Shown: in pieces, positions 51,885 through 60,900 of the stretch | Numbering within the stretch: position 1 is the first letter of the stretch | Layout: each line of letters starts with the position of its first letter | Assembly: GCF_021168475.1 (NCBI RefSeq) | Contig: NZ_JAJOZT010000001.1 | Span: 62,001 to 126,000 of the forward strand | Direction: 5' to 3' | From: Pseudoclavibacter sp. 13-3 | GTDB taxonomy: Bacteria > Actinomycetota > Actinomycetes > Actinomycetales > Microbacteriaceae | Length of the DNA stretch: 64,000 bases | The notes under the pieces: model-generated | Database searches by the model: none | What the model was told of the DNA's origin: nothing | What the model saw: only the letters and a program-made list of their open reading frames with translations | Program-made: the position numbers and the translations under genes

Positions 51885-52436
51885 TCAGGAGTCGGCGGCG
51901 ATGCAATCTGCGGGTACGTAATCGGTGAGAATGACGCTATCGGACCCGTTCCTGAACTGCACGCCGTGGCCTGCCGCACGTGCAGTGTCGATGCGCAAGA
52001 GGACCGGTCGCTGGGCGTGGCGTCGTCCCACGATCATGGCCTGTTCTGCGCTGGTGGCCAAATGCACGAACTGGCGTCCCATCGGCTTCAGGCCTTCCCG
52101 AAGAATGTGCCCCCACGCCTCAGGCGACGTCGCGTGGAACAGCACCGGAGGTGGTGTCGAGACGACAACGTGATCGACGACCGTCGACAACGAATGCCCG
52201 TACGCGCCACGGATCCGATCCCCGCTGATCTCCAGACGAGTCTTCGTCTGATGGGCGACCAGTTCGCGCACCGTGGAATCTTCCACACCGGTGAAACCTA
52301 CTCGGCCGATAGCAGCGACCACGTCAGACAGCTTCGCCCACACCTAGTCGTCGAGCACGAGCCCGAACTCGCCGGGCACATGCCTCAGCGCCTGCGTCAG
52401 CAGCTGAGACAGGCGCAGCCGGTTCACCCCGCTCAT
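51885..52436 (-). pseudogene. kptA: RNA 2'-phosphotransferase (KptA/Tpt1), broken by one in-frame TAG
   Basis: The conserved body reads IRGAYGHSLSTVV, PPPVLFHATSPEAWGHIL, LKPMGRQFVHLATSAEQA and VLLRIDTARAAGHGVQF, matching KptA, which removes 2'-phosphate from RNA using NAD. In the same frame upstream, from an ATG at 52436, is the family's N-terminal lobe (LRHVPGEFGLVLDD), but codon 31 is TAG (52346-52344). Aligned with other KptA proteins it stands where LDxEGW has a Glu, so one G-to-T change explains it. The residual open frame (GTG at 52343, 152 aa) lacks the conserved catalytic Arg in LRH (Arg18). Other genes here use TAG as a true stop, so read-through is not expected. The ATG overlaps the upstream immunity fragment stop (ATGA). 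Confidence 0.85.
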
Positions 52437-52735
52437 GACCGCCTCCACCACCTGCGGCGGCGCGGCGGCGCCTTCCACGCCTCGTCGTACAACGGGACAT
52501 CCCACTCCAGATACCGGTCATCATCCGCGACGAACAACGCATGCAACTGCTCCGCACGCTCCAACCACGCCGCATAATTCGGCCAATGCCCCCGATACTC
52601 CCACCCCGGATCACAAAACGTATGAATCACCAACACCGCCGGATCGCCCGACAAATCAGCACCATCAAAACAAAACACATCATCAGTACCATTCATGACC
52701 GCAAATGGAACCAACGCACGGTACGGAAACGGGTG
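52433..52735 (-). pseudogene. SMI1/KNR4-like immunity gene, 3' fragment cut by the IS
   Basis: About 100 C-terminal residues remain (FPYRALVPFAVMNGTDDVFCF, then DPAVLVIHTFCDPGWEYRG and RYLEWDVPLYDEAW). The pattern V.PFA.....D.FCFD.......VVI is typical of SMI1/KNR4 immunity proteins. The 5' part is missing where the IS3-family element begins at 52736, so this is an insertion remnant. Its stop overlaps the kptA start. Confidence 0.65.
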
Positions 52736-52798
52736 TGCTGTGGGTTTGGTTGACTCCAAGGTTGTGTGTCTTTCGGGGCATACGGAAGGATGTTGATC

Positions 52799-53089
52799 AT
52801 GCCGAAGAAGTACACGGACGAGTTCAAGAAGGACGCTGCCGGGCTGGTGGAGTCGGGGATGTCGCAGAAGCAGGTGTGTGCTGACCTGGGGGTCTCGAAG
52901 TCTGCCCTGCAATCCTGGGTCGCGAAGGCTCAGTACGCGACGCACGGGCTGCCGACGAGTGGGGACGCGGAGACGATGAGAGCGTCCGCGCAGGCGTTGA
53001 AACGCATTCGTGAGCTGGAGATGGAGAACGAGGTGCTGCGTCGCGCGGCGGCGTATCTGTCGCAGGCGAATCTCAAGTTCCCAAAATGA
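52799..53089 (+). CDS. IS3-family transposase OrfA
   Basis: 96 aa from the ATG at 52799. A helix-turn-helix of the IS3/IS911 OrfA type (KYTDEFKKDAAGLVESGMSQ, then DLGVSKSALQSWVAK) and a C-terminal leucine zipper-like coil (RIRELEMENEVLRRAAAYL). It binds the terminal repeats. It overlaps orfB by four bases (ATGA at 53086-53089). Confidence 0.93.
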   Translation: MPKKYTDEFKKDAAGLVESGMSQKQVCADLGVSKSALQSWVAKAQYATHGLPTSGDAETMRASAQALKRIRELEMENEVLRRAAAYLSQANLKFPK

Positions 53090-53970
53090 TCTACCCGCTC
53101 GTCCAGGAGCTGGCCGTGACCGGTACCCGCTTGCGGGTGCCGGTCACGGTGACGTGCCGGGTATTGAAGATCACGAAGCAGGGCTACTTCAAATGGCTGG
53201 CTGTAGGAGTGTCGCAGCGTGATTGGGACGATGCCCATCTGGCCAATCAAGCTTTCGATATGCACCAGGAGGACCCGGAGTACGGGTATCGGCAGATCGC
53301 CTGGGAGCTGGAGGCCACCGGTGCGACCAGCGCATCAGAGCGGCGGATCTGGCGGGTGTGCTCTGAGAACGGGATCCGGTCGGTCATCGTCGGTACCGGC
53401 AGGCGCACAGGCTCGTGGGGTCCGCCGACGGCCGAGGCCCAAGTCCGGCGAGACTTCACCGCTGACGGCCCGAACCAGTTGTGGTTGACCGACATCACCG
53501 AGCACTGGACGCGCGAAGGCAAGCTCTACCTCTGCACGCTCAAAGACGTGTTCTCCAACCGGATCGTGGGCTACTCCATCGACTCTAGAATGAAAGCCAG
53601 CCTCGCTGTCGCAGCACTCACCGACGCGATCAATCGGCGATCCCCCGCGCCCGGTCTGATCGTCCATAGCGATAGAGGCAGTCAATTTCGGGCACGGAAA
53701 TTTCGTCGCGTTCTCGACTCCAACGGGCTGGCGCAGTCGATGGGTGCGGTCGGGACCTGCGCGGACAACGCCGCCATGGAATCGTTCTTCAACCTCGTGC
53801 AGACCAACGTTCTCGACCGCAAGAAATGGGCCACCAGACAAGAGCTCCGCCTCGCGCTGGTCCGCTGGATCAACGGCACCTACAACAGACGACGCAGACA
53901 ACGAGCACTCGGAAAACTCACCCCACTCGAATACGAGATAACCTATCAACCCACTGCACAAGCAGCATAA
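53086..53970 (+). CDS. IS3-family transposase OrfB (integrase core)
   Basis: 294 aa. The DDE catalytic triad is intact: Asp in QLWLTDITEHW, Asp in LIVHSDRGSQF and Glu in NAAMESFFNLVQ. GYRQIAWELEATG matches the usual HTH_21 region. Because orfB starts by ATGA overlap rather than an obvious frameshift site, separate translation is possible. The element appears able to move. Confidence 0.94.
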   Translation: MIYPLVQELAVTGTRLRVPVTVTCRVLKITKQGYFKWLAVGVSQRDWDDAHLANQAFDMHQEDPEYGYRQIAWELEATGATSASERRIWRVCSENGIRSVIVGTGRRTGSWGPPTAEAQVRRDFTADGPNQLWLTDITEHWTREGKLYLCTLKDVFSNRIVGYSIDSRMKASLAVAALTDAINRRSPAPGLIVHSDRGSQFRARKFRRVLDSNGLAQSMGAVGTCADNAAMESFFNLVQTNVLDRKKWATRQELRLALVRWINGTYNRRRRQRALGKLTPLEYEITYQPTAQAA

Positions 53971-54001
53971 GGAAAACAGTCAACCAAAGCTGCAGCAGAC
54001 C

Positions 54002-54312
54002 CTTTCTCCCACCAAGAGTCCGCGGGGATCGCACTGTCGGTCGCGGCCTGCAGACGCCCGGCCGTGGTGTGTGCGTCTTCTTGGTACGACTGCTTGGCCG
54101 AGGCCACCAAACGCCTCGCCGCGTCCAGGCGGGATTGCGCGTCACCGACCTGGGTCGACGCCGACCCGACACGGCCTGCGGCGTCTTGCTGCTGCCGGTA
54201 CAGTGAGCGCACCACAGACCCCGACGGCACACTCAACCCCCGACGGCACCTGATCAGCCTGCGCCGCCACCGCAGCAGCCAGACCCTGATCAGCTGTCGA
54301 GACCGTGCTCAT
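54002..54312 (-). pseudogene. Fragment of a T7SS toxin gene, cut by the IS and frameshifted
   Basis: Reading from the ATG at 54312, which overlaps the stop of the membrane gene, the start is MSTVSTADQGLAAAVAAQAD, related to the intact toxin's QSTADQGLASAVAAQAD segment. A segment coding QQDAAGRVGSASTQVGDAQS is nearly identical in DNA to the intact gene (54003-54239). One extra G just before that repeat (after the VPSG codons) breaks the frame, and the other end is cut by the IS right end. Only 100 or so codons are left. It probably derives from the neighbouring toxin or a second allele. Confidence 0.8.
54003..54239 (-). repeat. Duplicated toxin segment, copy 1 (in the fragment)
   Basis: 237 bp, identical to 56333-56569 apart from one base (c at 54117 against g). 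Its left end meets the IS right end at 54001/54002. The other end falls just before the LSVPSG coding region of the intact gene. Confidence 0.95.
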
Positions 54313-54689
54313 CCCAGCGCACCACCCGCACGCAAGAACTCAACCCCCAAATACACCTGCCCCGCACTCAGCACGAGGACGAATGGGACGGCTAGTAGCA
54401 TGGCCAGCAGGAGGATAGGTAAGGGCCAATGGCGACCCCTATGTACATCCTTCTGCGCCCCCCGCCACAGCTGCCACAGCACGAATGGGGATATCAGCAG
54501 GACCAGCAGTGGGGCGCCTCCGCGGAAGTGGCGCATCCCGCCCGAAATGGTGGTTGTCAGTGGCACCTGTGTGGGCACGTAGATCACGACGGCAACGGAC
54601 ACCAGGAAGCAGATGAGCGTGACCCACCACACGATCCTCGGCCAGACGGGTTGGCGTTGGTCGGGTTGCTTCACTTCCTCCGCCATCAC
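54309..54689 (-). CDS. Three-helix membrane protein, candidate immunity to the 787-aa toxin
   Basis: 126 aa. Three strongly hydrophobic segments: WPRIVWWVTLICFLVSVAVV, APLLVLLISPFVLWQLW and PLPILLLAMLLAVPFVLVLS. The GTG start at 54689 overlaps the toxin stop (54686-54688), and its own stop overlaps the start of the toxin fragment, so both junctions are coupled. No known family is recognised. A small integral membrane protein translated directly behind a toxin is the usual layout for immunity to pore-forming toxins. This role is inferred from position and topology. Confidence 0.65.
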   Translation of the reverse strand: MMAEEVKQPDQRQPVWPRIVWWVTLICFLVSVAVVIYVPTQVPLTTTISGGMRHFRGGAPLLVLLISPFVLWQLWRGAQKDVHRGRHWPLPILLLAMLLAVPFVLVLSAGQVYLGVEFLRAGGALG

Positions 54690-57049
54690 TGGGGGTCTCC
54701 AGGAGCACCTTCTTCAGACGGTGGGGGTGGTGCAGGAGCGGGTTCAGGGTCCGGGCTGACATCCTTCTGGGCCACCTGGTCGATGACGTACTTGATCGCG
54801 TCGACACCGAGGCCCGCGTGCTCGCCTGCATAGGCCGCAGCCACGTGCGCACCAAAGGAAGGCACACCGGACGCGAGATCTTCAGCACCCGGGAACTTGG
54901 CCAAGGCCGCACCACCAAGCGCATCCAGAAGGCCTTGTTGCACCGTATACGGGTCGTCGGAATCGTCCAGACCAGCCTGCACCAGACCACCAGCGACTTC
55001 CGCAGCAGCAGGAACACCGTATTCCACAAAGTCCTTCACAAACTCAGACTTGTCTTGGAGTGGTTTGGCGAGGTGTCCGCCTTGTGCTCCGGCTGCTCCT
55101 GCGACGGCTCCGCCGGCGGCTGCGGCTGCGGCTCCTTGGACGGACCAGTCCTGCTGATCAGTCGTGGCGAGATAGACGCCGGTGTTGCCCACCGCGCCGA
55201 ACGCCCCATTCGAGACCGCTGACATGCCCATCTGCCCCCACTCCACTGACTGGCGGCTGCTCCCGCCATCACCAGGCACGCTACCACCAACACCACCCGA
55301 TCCACCGGGTTCATCACCGCCAGGCCCGTCTCCACCGCGTCTGCCCGTGCTGTCGCCAGGGCCACCGTCGCTCGTGCCGTCGCCGCTGGTGCTGCCGCTG
55401 TCGCCAGGGGTGTCGCCGTGCCCGTCGGTGTCACTGTGGGCCGACGTGTTCTCGGGCTTCTCGGAGCGTGCGGCAGGCGCATCCCCGGCGTGCGGTGTGT
55501 CCGGGGCCGCCGGAGCGTGTGCCGGGTCTGGTGTGCCCGCCTGTGGCGTGTCACCGCGGGGCATGTCGCCGTGAAGTGTGTCGCCGCGCGGCGAAGAATG
55601 GGTGCCGTCATGGCCTGCGGGCGAGCCTGCGTCAGAACCCCCGGACGCCGAATGCCTGCCAGCACCAGTGCTCGTGCCAGTGCCGGTGTCTGGGGTGGTG
55701 GCCTGTCTGGTGTGTGCTCCGTCGTGGAGGTCGCCGGTGATCCGTGATGTTGAGCGCTCGGCGTCGGCGCCGGCGTGTGCCAACGAGGGCCGCCCACTCG
55801 CGCGGGCCACCAGATCCGTGACGTTGTCGATCGCGCGCTTGCCCGAGGCGAGCACGCCCTGATAGATCGGGTCGCTGCGAACCGACCGTTTCGCACCATC
55901 CCACGCACGCTGCGACGCGGCAGACACCCGGTCACCCGCACGCTGGGCGGCACTCCACGCCTTCTTCGACCCGGACACAACAGCGTCTGCGGCGTGGGTC
56001 GCGACCTGCCCGACACGACCAGACGCGGAAGCCACCCTGCCCGCGCCACGAGCGATCGCCCCGACACCCTTTGCCAGGGCCTTGCCGCCCTTGGCGATCG
56101 CCCCGCCCGGGATGAAGTTCAGCCCCATCGCCAGCAGGAACTGCCCGGTCGACATGTTGCCCTTCGCGTACTCCGCGATATCGTCAGCCGTCAACAACGC
56201 CCCAGCACCGAACGCGATACCGGCAGCGATCCACCCCGCAGGCCCCGACAGGAACAGCCCCGCTACCGCAGCGACCACGACCACGACCGTCGCGACCGTG
56301 ACCAGCACTTTCCACGCATCCGAGTTGGTGAGTTTCTCCCACCAAGAGTCCGCGGGGATCGCACTGTCGGTCGCGGCCTGCAGACGCCCGGCCGTGGTGT
56401 GTGCGTCTTCTTGGTACGACTGCTTGGCCGAGGCCACCAAACGCCTGGCCGCGTCCAGGCGGGATTGCGCGTCACCGACCTGGGTCGACGCCGACCCGAC
56501 ACGGCCTGCGGCGTCTTGCTGCTGCCGGTACAGTGAGCGCACCACAGACCCCGACGGCACACTCAACCCAGCAGGCACCTGACCGGCGGGTGCAGATCCC
56601 CACTGCTGGAATACCCTGTTCTGCTGCGAGTACTCGGCCTGCGCAGACTGCTGAGCAGACTGCGCGGAGGCCAGCGAGGCCTGCGCCGAGGCGAGATCAG
56701 CCTGCGCCGCAACAGCGGAAGCCAGACCTTGGTCGGCCGTTGACTGGTGAGACTCCATCACTGACGCCCACCAGTTCAACGCGTCACGGGCCTGTGAGAA
56801 CGAATCCCGCACCCGCCAAACCTGATCCGGGAAATCCCCGAGCTTGTCACGAAACACATCACCGGCCTGACCAACCCACACGCCAGAACCCGAAGCCGAG
56901 CGTACCTGCTCGAGCGTGGCCTGCACATCAGCGGCCACTGACGCTACCCGATCCCACCGCGACGCCAACCCCCGCACACCAAACGCATCACCCGGGGTCG
57001 GGTCCCCCGACTGGTCAGCCGGCGACCAATCACTGAACCTGCCCATCAC
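54686..57049 (-). CDS. T7SS-type polymorphic toxin with glycine-zipper-like C-terminus
   Basis: 787 aa from a GTG at 57049 (ATG at 57046 alternative). Residues 1-110 resemble a WXG100-like helical hairpin (VWVGQAGDVFRDKLGDFPDQ). A coiled-coil stretch follows (LASAQASLASAQSAQQSAQ, about 115-150), then a membrane-like segment (about 250-290, VLVTVATVVVVVAAVAGLFL). Residues 430-600 are a low-complexity linker rich in Gly, Asp, His and Thr. The C-terminal module (600-787) has Gly/Ala-rich VQGAAAAAAGGAVAGAAGAQ, a glycine-zipper-like pattern. No nuclease or ADP-ribosyltransferase motif is visible, so membrane disruption is a reasonable guess. It ends in a Pro/Glu-rich tail and overlaps the membrane gene. 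Confidence 0.8.
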   Translation of the reverse strand: MMGRFSDWSPADQSGDPTPGDAFGVRGLASRWDRVASVAADVQATLEQVRSASGSGVWVGQAGDVFRDKLGDFPDQVWRVRDSFSQARDALNWWASVMESHQSTADQGLASAVAAQADLASAQASLASAQSAQQSAQAEYSQQNRVFQQWGSAPAGQVPAGLSVPSGSVVRSLYRQQQDAAGRVGSASTQVGDAQSRLDAARRLVASAKQSYQEDAHTTAGRLQAATDSAIPADSWWEKLTNSDAWKVLVTVATVVVVVAAVAGLFLSGPAGWIAAGIAFGAGALLTADDIAEYAKGNMSTGQFLLAMGLNFIPGGAIAKGGKALAKGVGAIARGAGRVASASGRVGQVATHAADAVVSGSKKAWSAAQRAGDRVSAASQRAWDGAKRSVRSDPIYQGVLASGKRAIDNVTDLVARASGRPSLAHAGADAERSTSRITGDLHDGAHTRQATTPDTGTGTSTGAGRHSASGGSDAGSPAGHDGTHSSPRGDTLHGDMPRGDTPQAGTPDPAHAPAAPDTPHAGDAPAARSEKPENTSAHSDTDGHGDTPGDSGSTSGDGTSDGGPGDSTGRRGGDGPGGDEPGGSGGVGGSVPGDGGSSRQSVEWGQMGMSAVSNGAFGAVGNTGVYLATTDQQDWSVQGAAAAAAGGAVAGAAGAQGGHLAKPLQDKSEFVKDFVEYGVPAAAEVAGGLVQAGLDDSDDPYTVQQGLLDALGGAALAKFPGAEDLASGVPSFGAHVAAAYAGEHAGLGVDAIKYVIDQVAQKDVSPDPEPAPAPPPPSEEGAPGDPQ
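56333..56569 (-). repeat. Duplicated toxin segment, copy 2 (in the intact toxin gene)
   Basis: 237 bp, matching 54003-54239 apart from one base (g at 56447). It lies inside the coding region for the QQDAAGRV...SWWEK part of the toxin, between the coiled coil and the membrane-like segment. Confidence 0.95.
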
Positions 57050-57342
57050 ATGCCCCCGCCGCTGGTCTGCGTGGTCAGTGAGGCTGCGATCTGCTGGTCG
57101 GTGTCTTGGTATGACGTGGCCGAGTCGGAGAGCATGCCAGACAGAGAGTCGATGTTCGTGTCGATCTTCTCGGTGACTTCACCCCAGTGGGAATCGAACT
57201 CACCAGCTGCTGCACCGACCTGCCCGTCACCGAGGGCGCCGTGGTCTATGCCGCCGCCGAAACCGTGCAGTCGATTCGACGTGCCACGCATCTGCCCGGC
57301 CAGGCCTGTCAGCGCACTGATGTCTACCTGAAGATCAGGCAT
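57046..57342 (-). CDS. WXG100-family secreted protein
   Basis: 98 aa with a GGGGGAGA ribosome binding site. Two helices with FDSHWGEV in the turn, and a C-terminal YQDTD that fits the YxxxD secretion signal. It likely forms the helical export partner of the toxin or of the other WXG100 protein. Its stop overlaps the toxin start. No signal peptide, as expected for type VII substrates. Confidence 0.85.
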   Translation of the reverse strand: MPDLQVDISALTGLAGQMRGTSNRLHGFGGGIDHGALGDGQVGAAAGEFDSHWGEVTEKIDTNIDSLSGMLSDSATSYQDTDQQIAASLTTQTSGGGM

Positions 57343-57476
57343 ATGTGTCTCCCCCTCGACCAGAGAACTATGAGTCTGCGGCCACGACCTGCCAGCTGCG
57401 TGTTCGACCGGTCAGGCGTGGCATCGGTGCATAGGCGCTGCGGCCCGCACACCGGTATGAGCTGCTACTGCGCGGC

Positions 57477-57773
57477 TCAGTTGCCGAGTGATGAGGCCAG
57501 CGAAGAATCAGTCTGCTGGAACTGGTCAGCAGCGCGGGTGAGGAACTGGGAAAGCCCGTCGAGGCCGTGCAGCACATTTCTTGTTCCGGTGTCGAATTCG
57601 GTGTATGAAGCACCGAACGCCCCTGAGGCGGTGTCAGTGACGAACCCTTCTTCGATGAGGTTGTCAACCAGGTTCTTCAGCTGTGTGAGCTGGTCTTCGA
57701 GCTGGCCCTTGCCTGTGGTGAGCTGGCTTGCGACAGTGCTGAGCTCGTCATAGGTGACCTTGACATTTGCCAT
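57477..57773 (-). CDS. WXG100-family secreted protein (second copy)
   Basis: 98 aa from the ATG at 57773 (GGAGGGG site). Helical hairpin with VKVTYDELSTVASQLTTGKG, then GAFGASYTEFDTG in the turn where a W-x-G would be, and C-terminal FQQTD close to the YxxxD secretion signal. The Trp of WXG is replaced, but length and pattern fit the family. 134 bp from the next WXG100 gene. Divergent from the FtsK-type ATPase. Confidence 0.85.
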   Translation of the reverse strand: MANVKVTYDELSTVASQLTTGKGQLEDQLTQLKNLVDNLIEEGFVTDTASGAFGASYTEFDTGTRNVLHGLDGLSQFLTRAADQFQQTDSSLASSLGN

Positions 57774-57795
57774 GGGGATTCCCCTCCAGTGTTCT

Positions 57796-57904
57796 CCCGT
57801 GCACCGATCTGGGCACACGGGAACCTTATCGCCGCGTGGCCTTCCCGCACAACTGAGTATTCGCAACGTTACGTATTGTTCACCGAAGCACCAGTAGTCT
57901 GGTG
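57796..57904. promoter_or_regulatory. Divergent promoter region with inverted repeats between WXG100 and the T7SS ATPase
   Basis: The 164-bp gap between the WXG100 gene and the ATPase start contains CCCGTG...CACGGG (57796-57801 with 57816-57821) and CACCAG-tagt-CTGGTG (57889-57904), the second immediately before the ATPase start. They could be operators for both sides or a hairpin at the 5' end of the ATPase mRNA. No regulator is known. Confidence 0.4.
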
Positions 57905-57937
57905 TCGTTCGTTTTCAAGCAGAAACTCGGGGGCCCG

Positions 57938-60900
57938 ATGCGTGTGCTGGTGAGTGTGCTGGACGTCGCCGCCGGTGCGAGTTCGACGGTCTTTCTGGAT
58001 GTCGAGGCAGAGTCTTCGGTCGCAGCCATTGTGCCGACTCTGCTCAACGTCACGGCGAGTGAGGCGTCGCCCGATCAGGTGCAAGTCGCTGTGGACGGCG
58101 TTGTCTTCCCTCCCGATGCCGTTTTGGGCGAGACCGGGTTGCACGAGGGGTCGTGGGTGTCGCTCCTGGGCATCGCGGACAGGCCTCAGCCCGGGCCCAC
58201 GATCCCTGATGCGGGTGTGCAGGTGCGTGTGGTCTCCGGCATTGGAGCTGGCCGTGTTCATTATTTGACTGCAGGCTTTCTCGTATTGGGTGCCGACGCT
58301 GGGGCGCATGTACGCACTCGACAACAGGGTGTTTTCGGGTGTGACGTGGTCTTGGTCGTCGAAGGCCATGGGAGCGTGGCTGCGATACCACAGGGTGCCT
58401 CTTCTGCGGCGACGCTGTGGGGAGCCCCGCTTTCCGAGCGCACAGTGCTTGCGTGGGGTGATCAGCTCTCCTACGACGATGTGGTCGTCGAGGTGCAGCC
58501 GGCGGGTGTTGAGCGCGCTGCTGTGGACTATGTACCCGAGCGTGGTGTCGCTGCGTTCAACAGGCCGCCGAGAATCGTGCCTCCTGCTGTCGAGGGAAGG
58601 TTTCGTCTGCCGCCTCGGCCGCAGGAGGAGTCGAAACGCTCGATCCCGTGGCTGACAGCGCTGCTGCCACTGGTCATGGGAGTCACCATGGCTCTGGTGT
58701 ATCAGCGGGCAACGATGCTGCTGTTCGGTCTGTTCTCGCCACTGATGCTGGTGGGCAACTGGTTTGCCTCGAAACGGTCAGGGCGGGCGCAGTACCAGAA
58801 ACGTCTGGGCGAGTACGAGCATGATCGCACCGAGATCGAGGCCGACACCTTGACAGCTGTCGCCGCGGATCGACGGTTGCGACACGACAGGTTTCCTGAT
58901 CCCGCGGCCGTGTCAGTGATCGCCGCTGGGCCGACGCCACGACTGTGGGAGCGGCGTCCGAGAGACACTGACTATCTGCAGTTGCGGGTCGGTACGCAGA
59001 CCGCACCATCTGTCGTGAGTCTGGACGACCCCGAACAGCTTGAGCATAGGCGTACCAAGCATTGGGATGTGCAGGATGCCCCGGTGACGGTTTCGTTGGC
59101 TGATGTCGGGGTTGTCGGGGTCTCTGGCGATGAGAGCGCGGACGCCATGATCGCCTGGTGGCTGGCGCAGGTCGCAGTACTGCATTCTCCACGCGACACG
59201 CAGTTGTATCTCTTGGCCGCTCCGGAACCGGGTGACCGCGGGGCTGTGACACGGTGGGGAACGACCCGGTGGCTGCCTTCGCTGCGCCCTGCTCTCGGCC
59301 AGCCCGTGATGCGCACGGTGGGCTTCGGGGCCACGGACATCGCGGCACGCATCGCCGAACTGATCTCGCTGATCGATCAGCGGCACGAGGCCGCAGGCAC
59401 TCAGCGCACGTCACCAGTCGGCTTCGGGTCGACGGTGGTGGTGTTCATCGCCGACGCGCACAGGCTGCGCACGATGCCGGGCCTGCTCAGGGTGTTGCGC
59501 GACGGCCCTGCTGTCGGGGTGTTCTGCGTGTGTACAGAGACGGATCCCAGGCTGCTGCCAGAAGAGTGCCAGACTGTCGTCGACTGCCGTCGTGCTCGCG
59601 TGCGAGTGCAGCGGCAGGCGGAGGAGACACTGGTCGACGTGCGACAGGATCTCGTGGATGGCGCTTGGACCGATTTCACCTGCCGTGCTGTGGCCGGTGT
59701 CGAGGATGTCAGCCCGAGCGTGACGGATTCGGCCGTGCCCGACTCGTCAAGGCTGCTGGACGTGCTCGATCTCGATACTCCGACCAGCCAGGCAGTCGCC
59801 GCGAGGTGGGCGCTGGATCCGGCTTCGACATCGGCTGTGATCGGAGAGTCCTTGGACGGCCCGTTTGCCATCGACATTCGAGCGGACGGCCCCCACGGCC
59901 TGATCGCAGGCACGACCGGTTCGGGAAAGTCCGAGCTGCTGCAGACGATCGTGGCCTCACTCGCCGTCGCAAACACACCAGACTGGATGACCTTTGTGCT
60001 CGTCGACTACAAGGGGGGAGCTGCGTTCAAGGACTGCGTGGGTCTGCCTCACACGGTCGGCATGGTCACCGACCTGGACTCCCACCTGGTGGAGCGTGCC
60101 CTGGCCTCCCTCGGTGCCGAGTTGGCGTTCCGGGAGCGGGTGCTCTCCGGCGCTGGTGCGAAAGACCTCGAAGACTATGTGGAGCAGAGGGAGCGTCAGC
60201 AGTCGCTGCCGGTGCTGCCGCGACTGCTGATCGTCATCGACGAGTTCGCCTCTCTGGTGCGTGAACTCCCGGATTTCGTCGACGGTCTCGTGAACATCGC
60301 CCAGCGTGGACGCTCTCTCGGCATTCACCTGCTGCTCGCCACCCAGCGGCCCAGCGGAGTCATCTCACCGGCGATTCGGGCCAACACGAACTTGCGCATC
60401 GCCCTGCGTGTGACAGACTCTGCGGAATCCACTGACGTCATCGATGCAGATGACGCTGCGCAGATCTCCAAAGCTACCCCTGGGCGAGCTTTCGCGAGAC
60501 TCGGATCGACTTCGTTGGTGCCCTTTCAATCGGGTCGTGTCGGAGGTCGGCGACCGGTGCATGGCGACTCCGGGCCGACCGAGCCGTTGATCACCACCAT
60601 TGGCCTCGACGATCTTGCCGCGCCGTCGCCCGTGCGAAGGCGCGCCGATGACGGTAGGGACGCGGGGTCTGCAACCGATCTTGCCGACCTTGTGGGAGCA
60701 ATCAGTGAGGCGTGGCAGGCGCTGGAGGGCCGCGCGCCCCGCCGTCCATGGCTGCCAGCACTGCCCCAGATCGTCACCCTCGACCAAATCCAGCCTCCAT
60801 CTGGACGCCACTCGGGTACGGGCGCTGCGGGGACTTCACCCGCAGGATTCGCACTCTCAGACCAGCCGGATCAGCAGCAGCAGAGCACAGAGACCATCGA

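Larger units (their letters stand above)
52736..53997 (+). mobile_element. IS3-family insertion sequence (about 1,262 bp)
   Basis: It begins TGCTG and ends CAGCA, with imperfect inverted repeats about 20-24 bp long (left 52732-52755 and right 53978-54001, sharing AGTCAACCAAA). It holds overlapping orfA and orfB of an IS3-type transposase. The bases flanking the ends, GTG on the left and GAC on the right, differ, so no target duplication remains. The left side is an immunity gene, the right side a toxin fragment, which implies rearrangement after insertion. Confidence 0.88.

Noticed and set aside
52344-52346. TAG in kptA read as a recoded amino acid
   Set aside because: Several genes here end in TAG and no stem-loop for selenocysteine-type recoding is seen; TAG is not known to encode pyrrolysine in such organisms without pylTS.
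53946-54236. 96-codon frame through the toxin fragment counted as a gene
   Set aside because: Its upstream start is lost to a frameshift and its last codons come from the IS, so it is a remnant.
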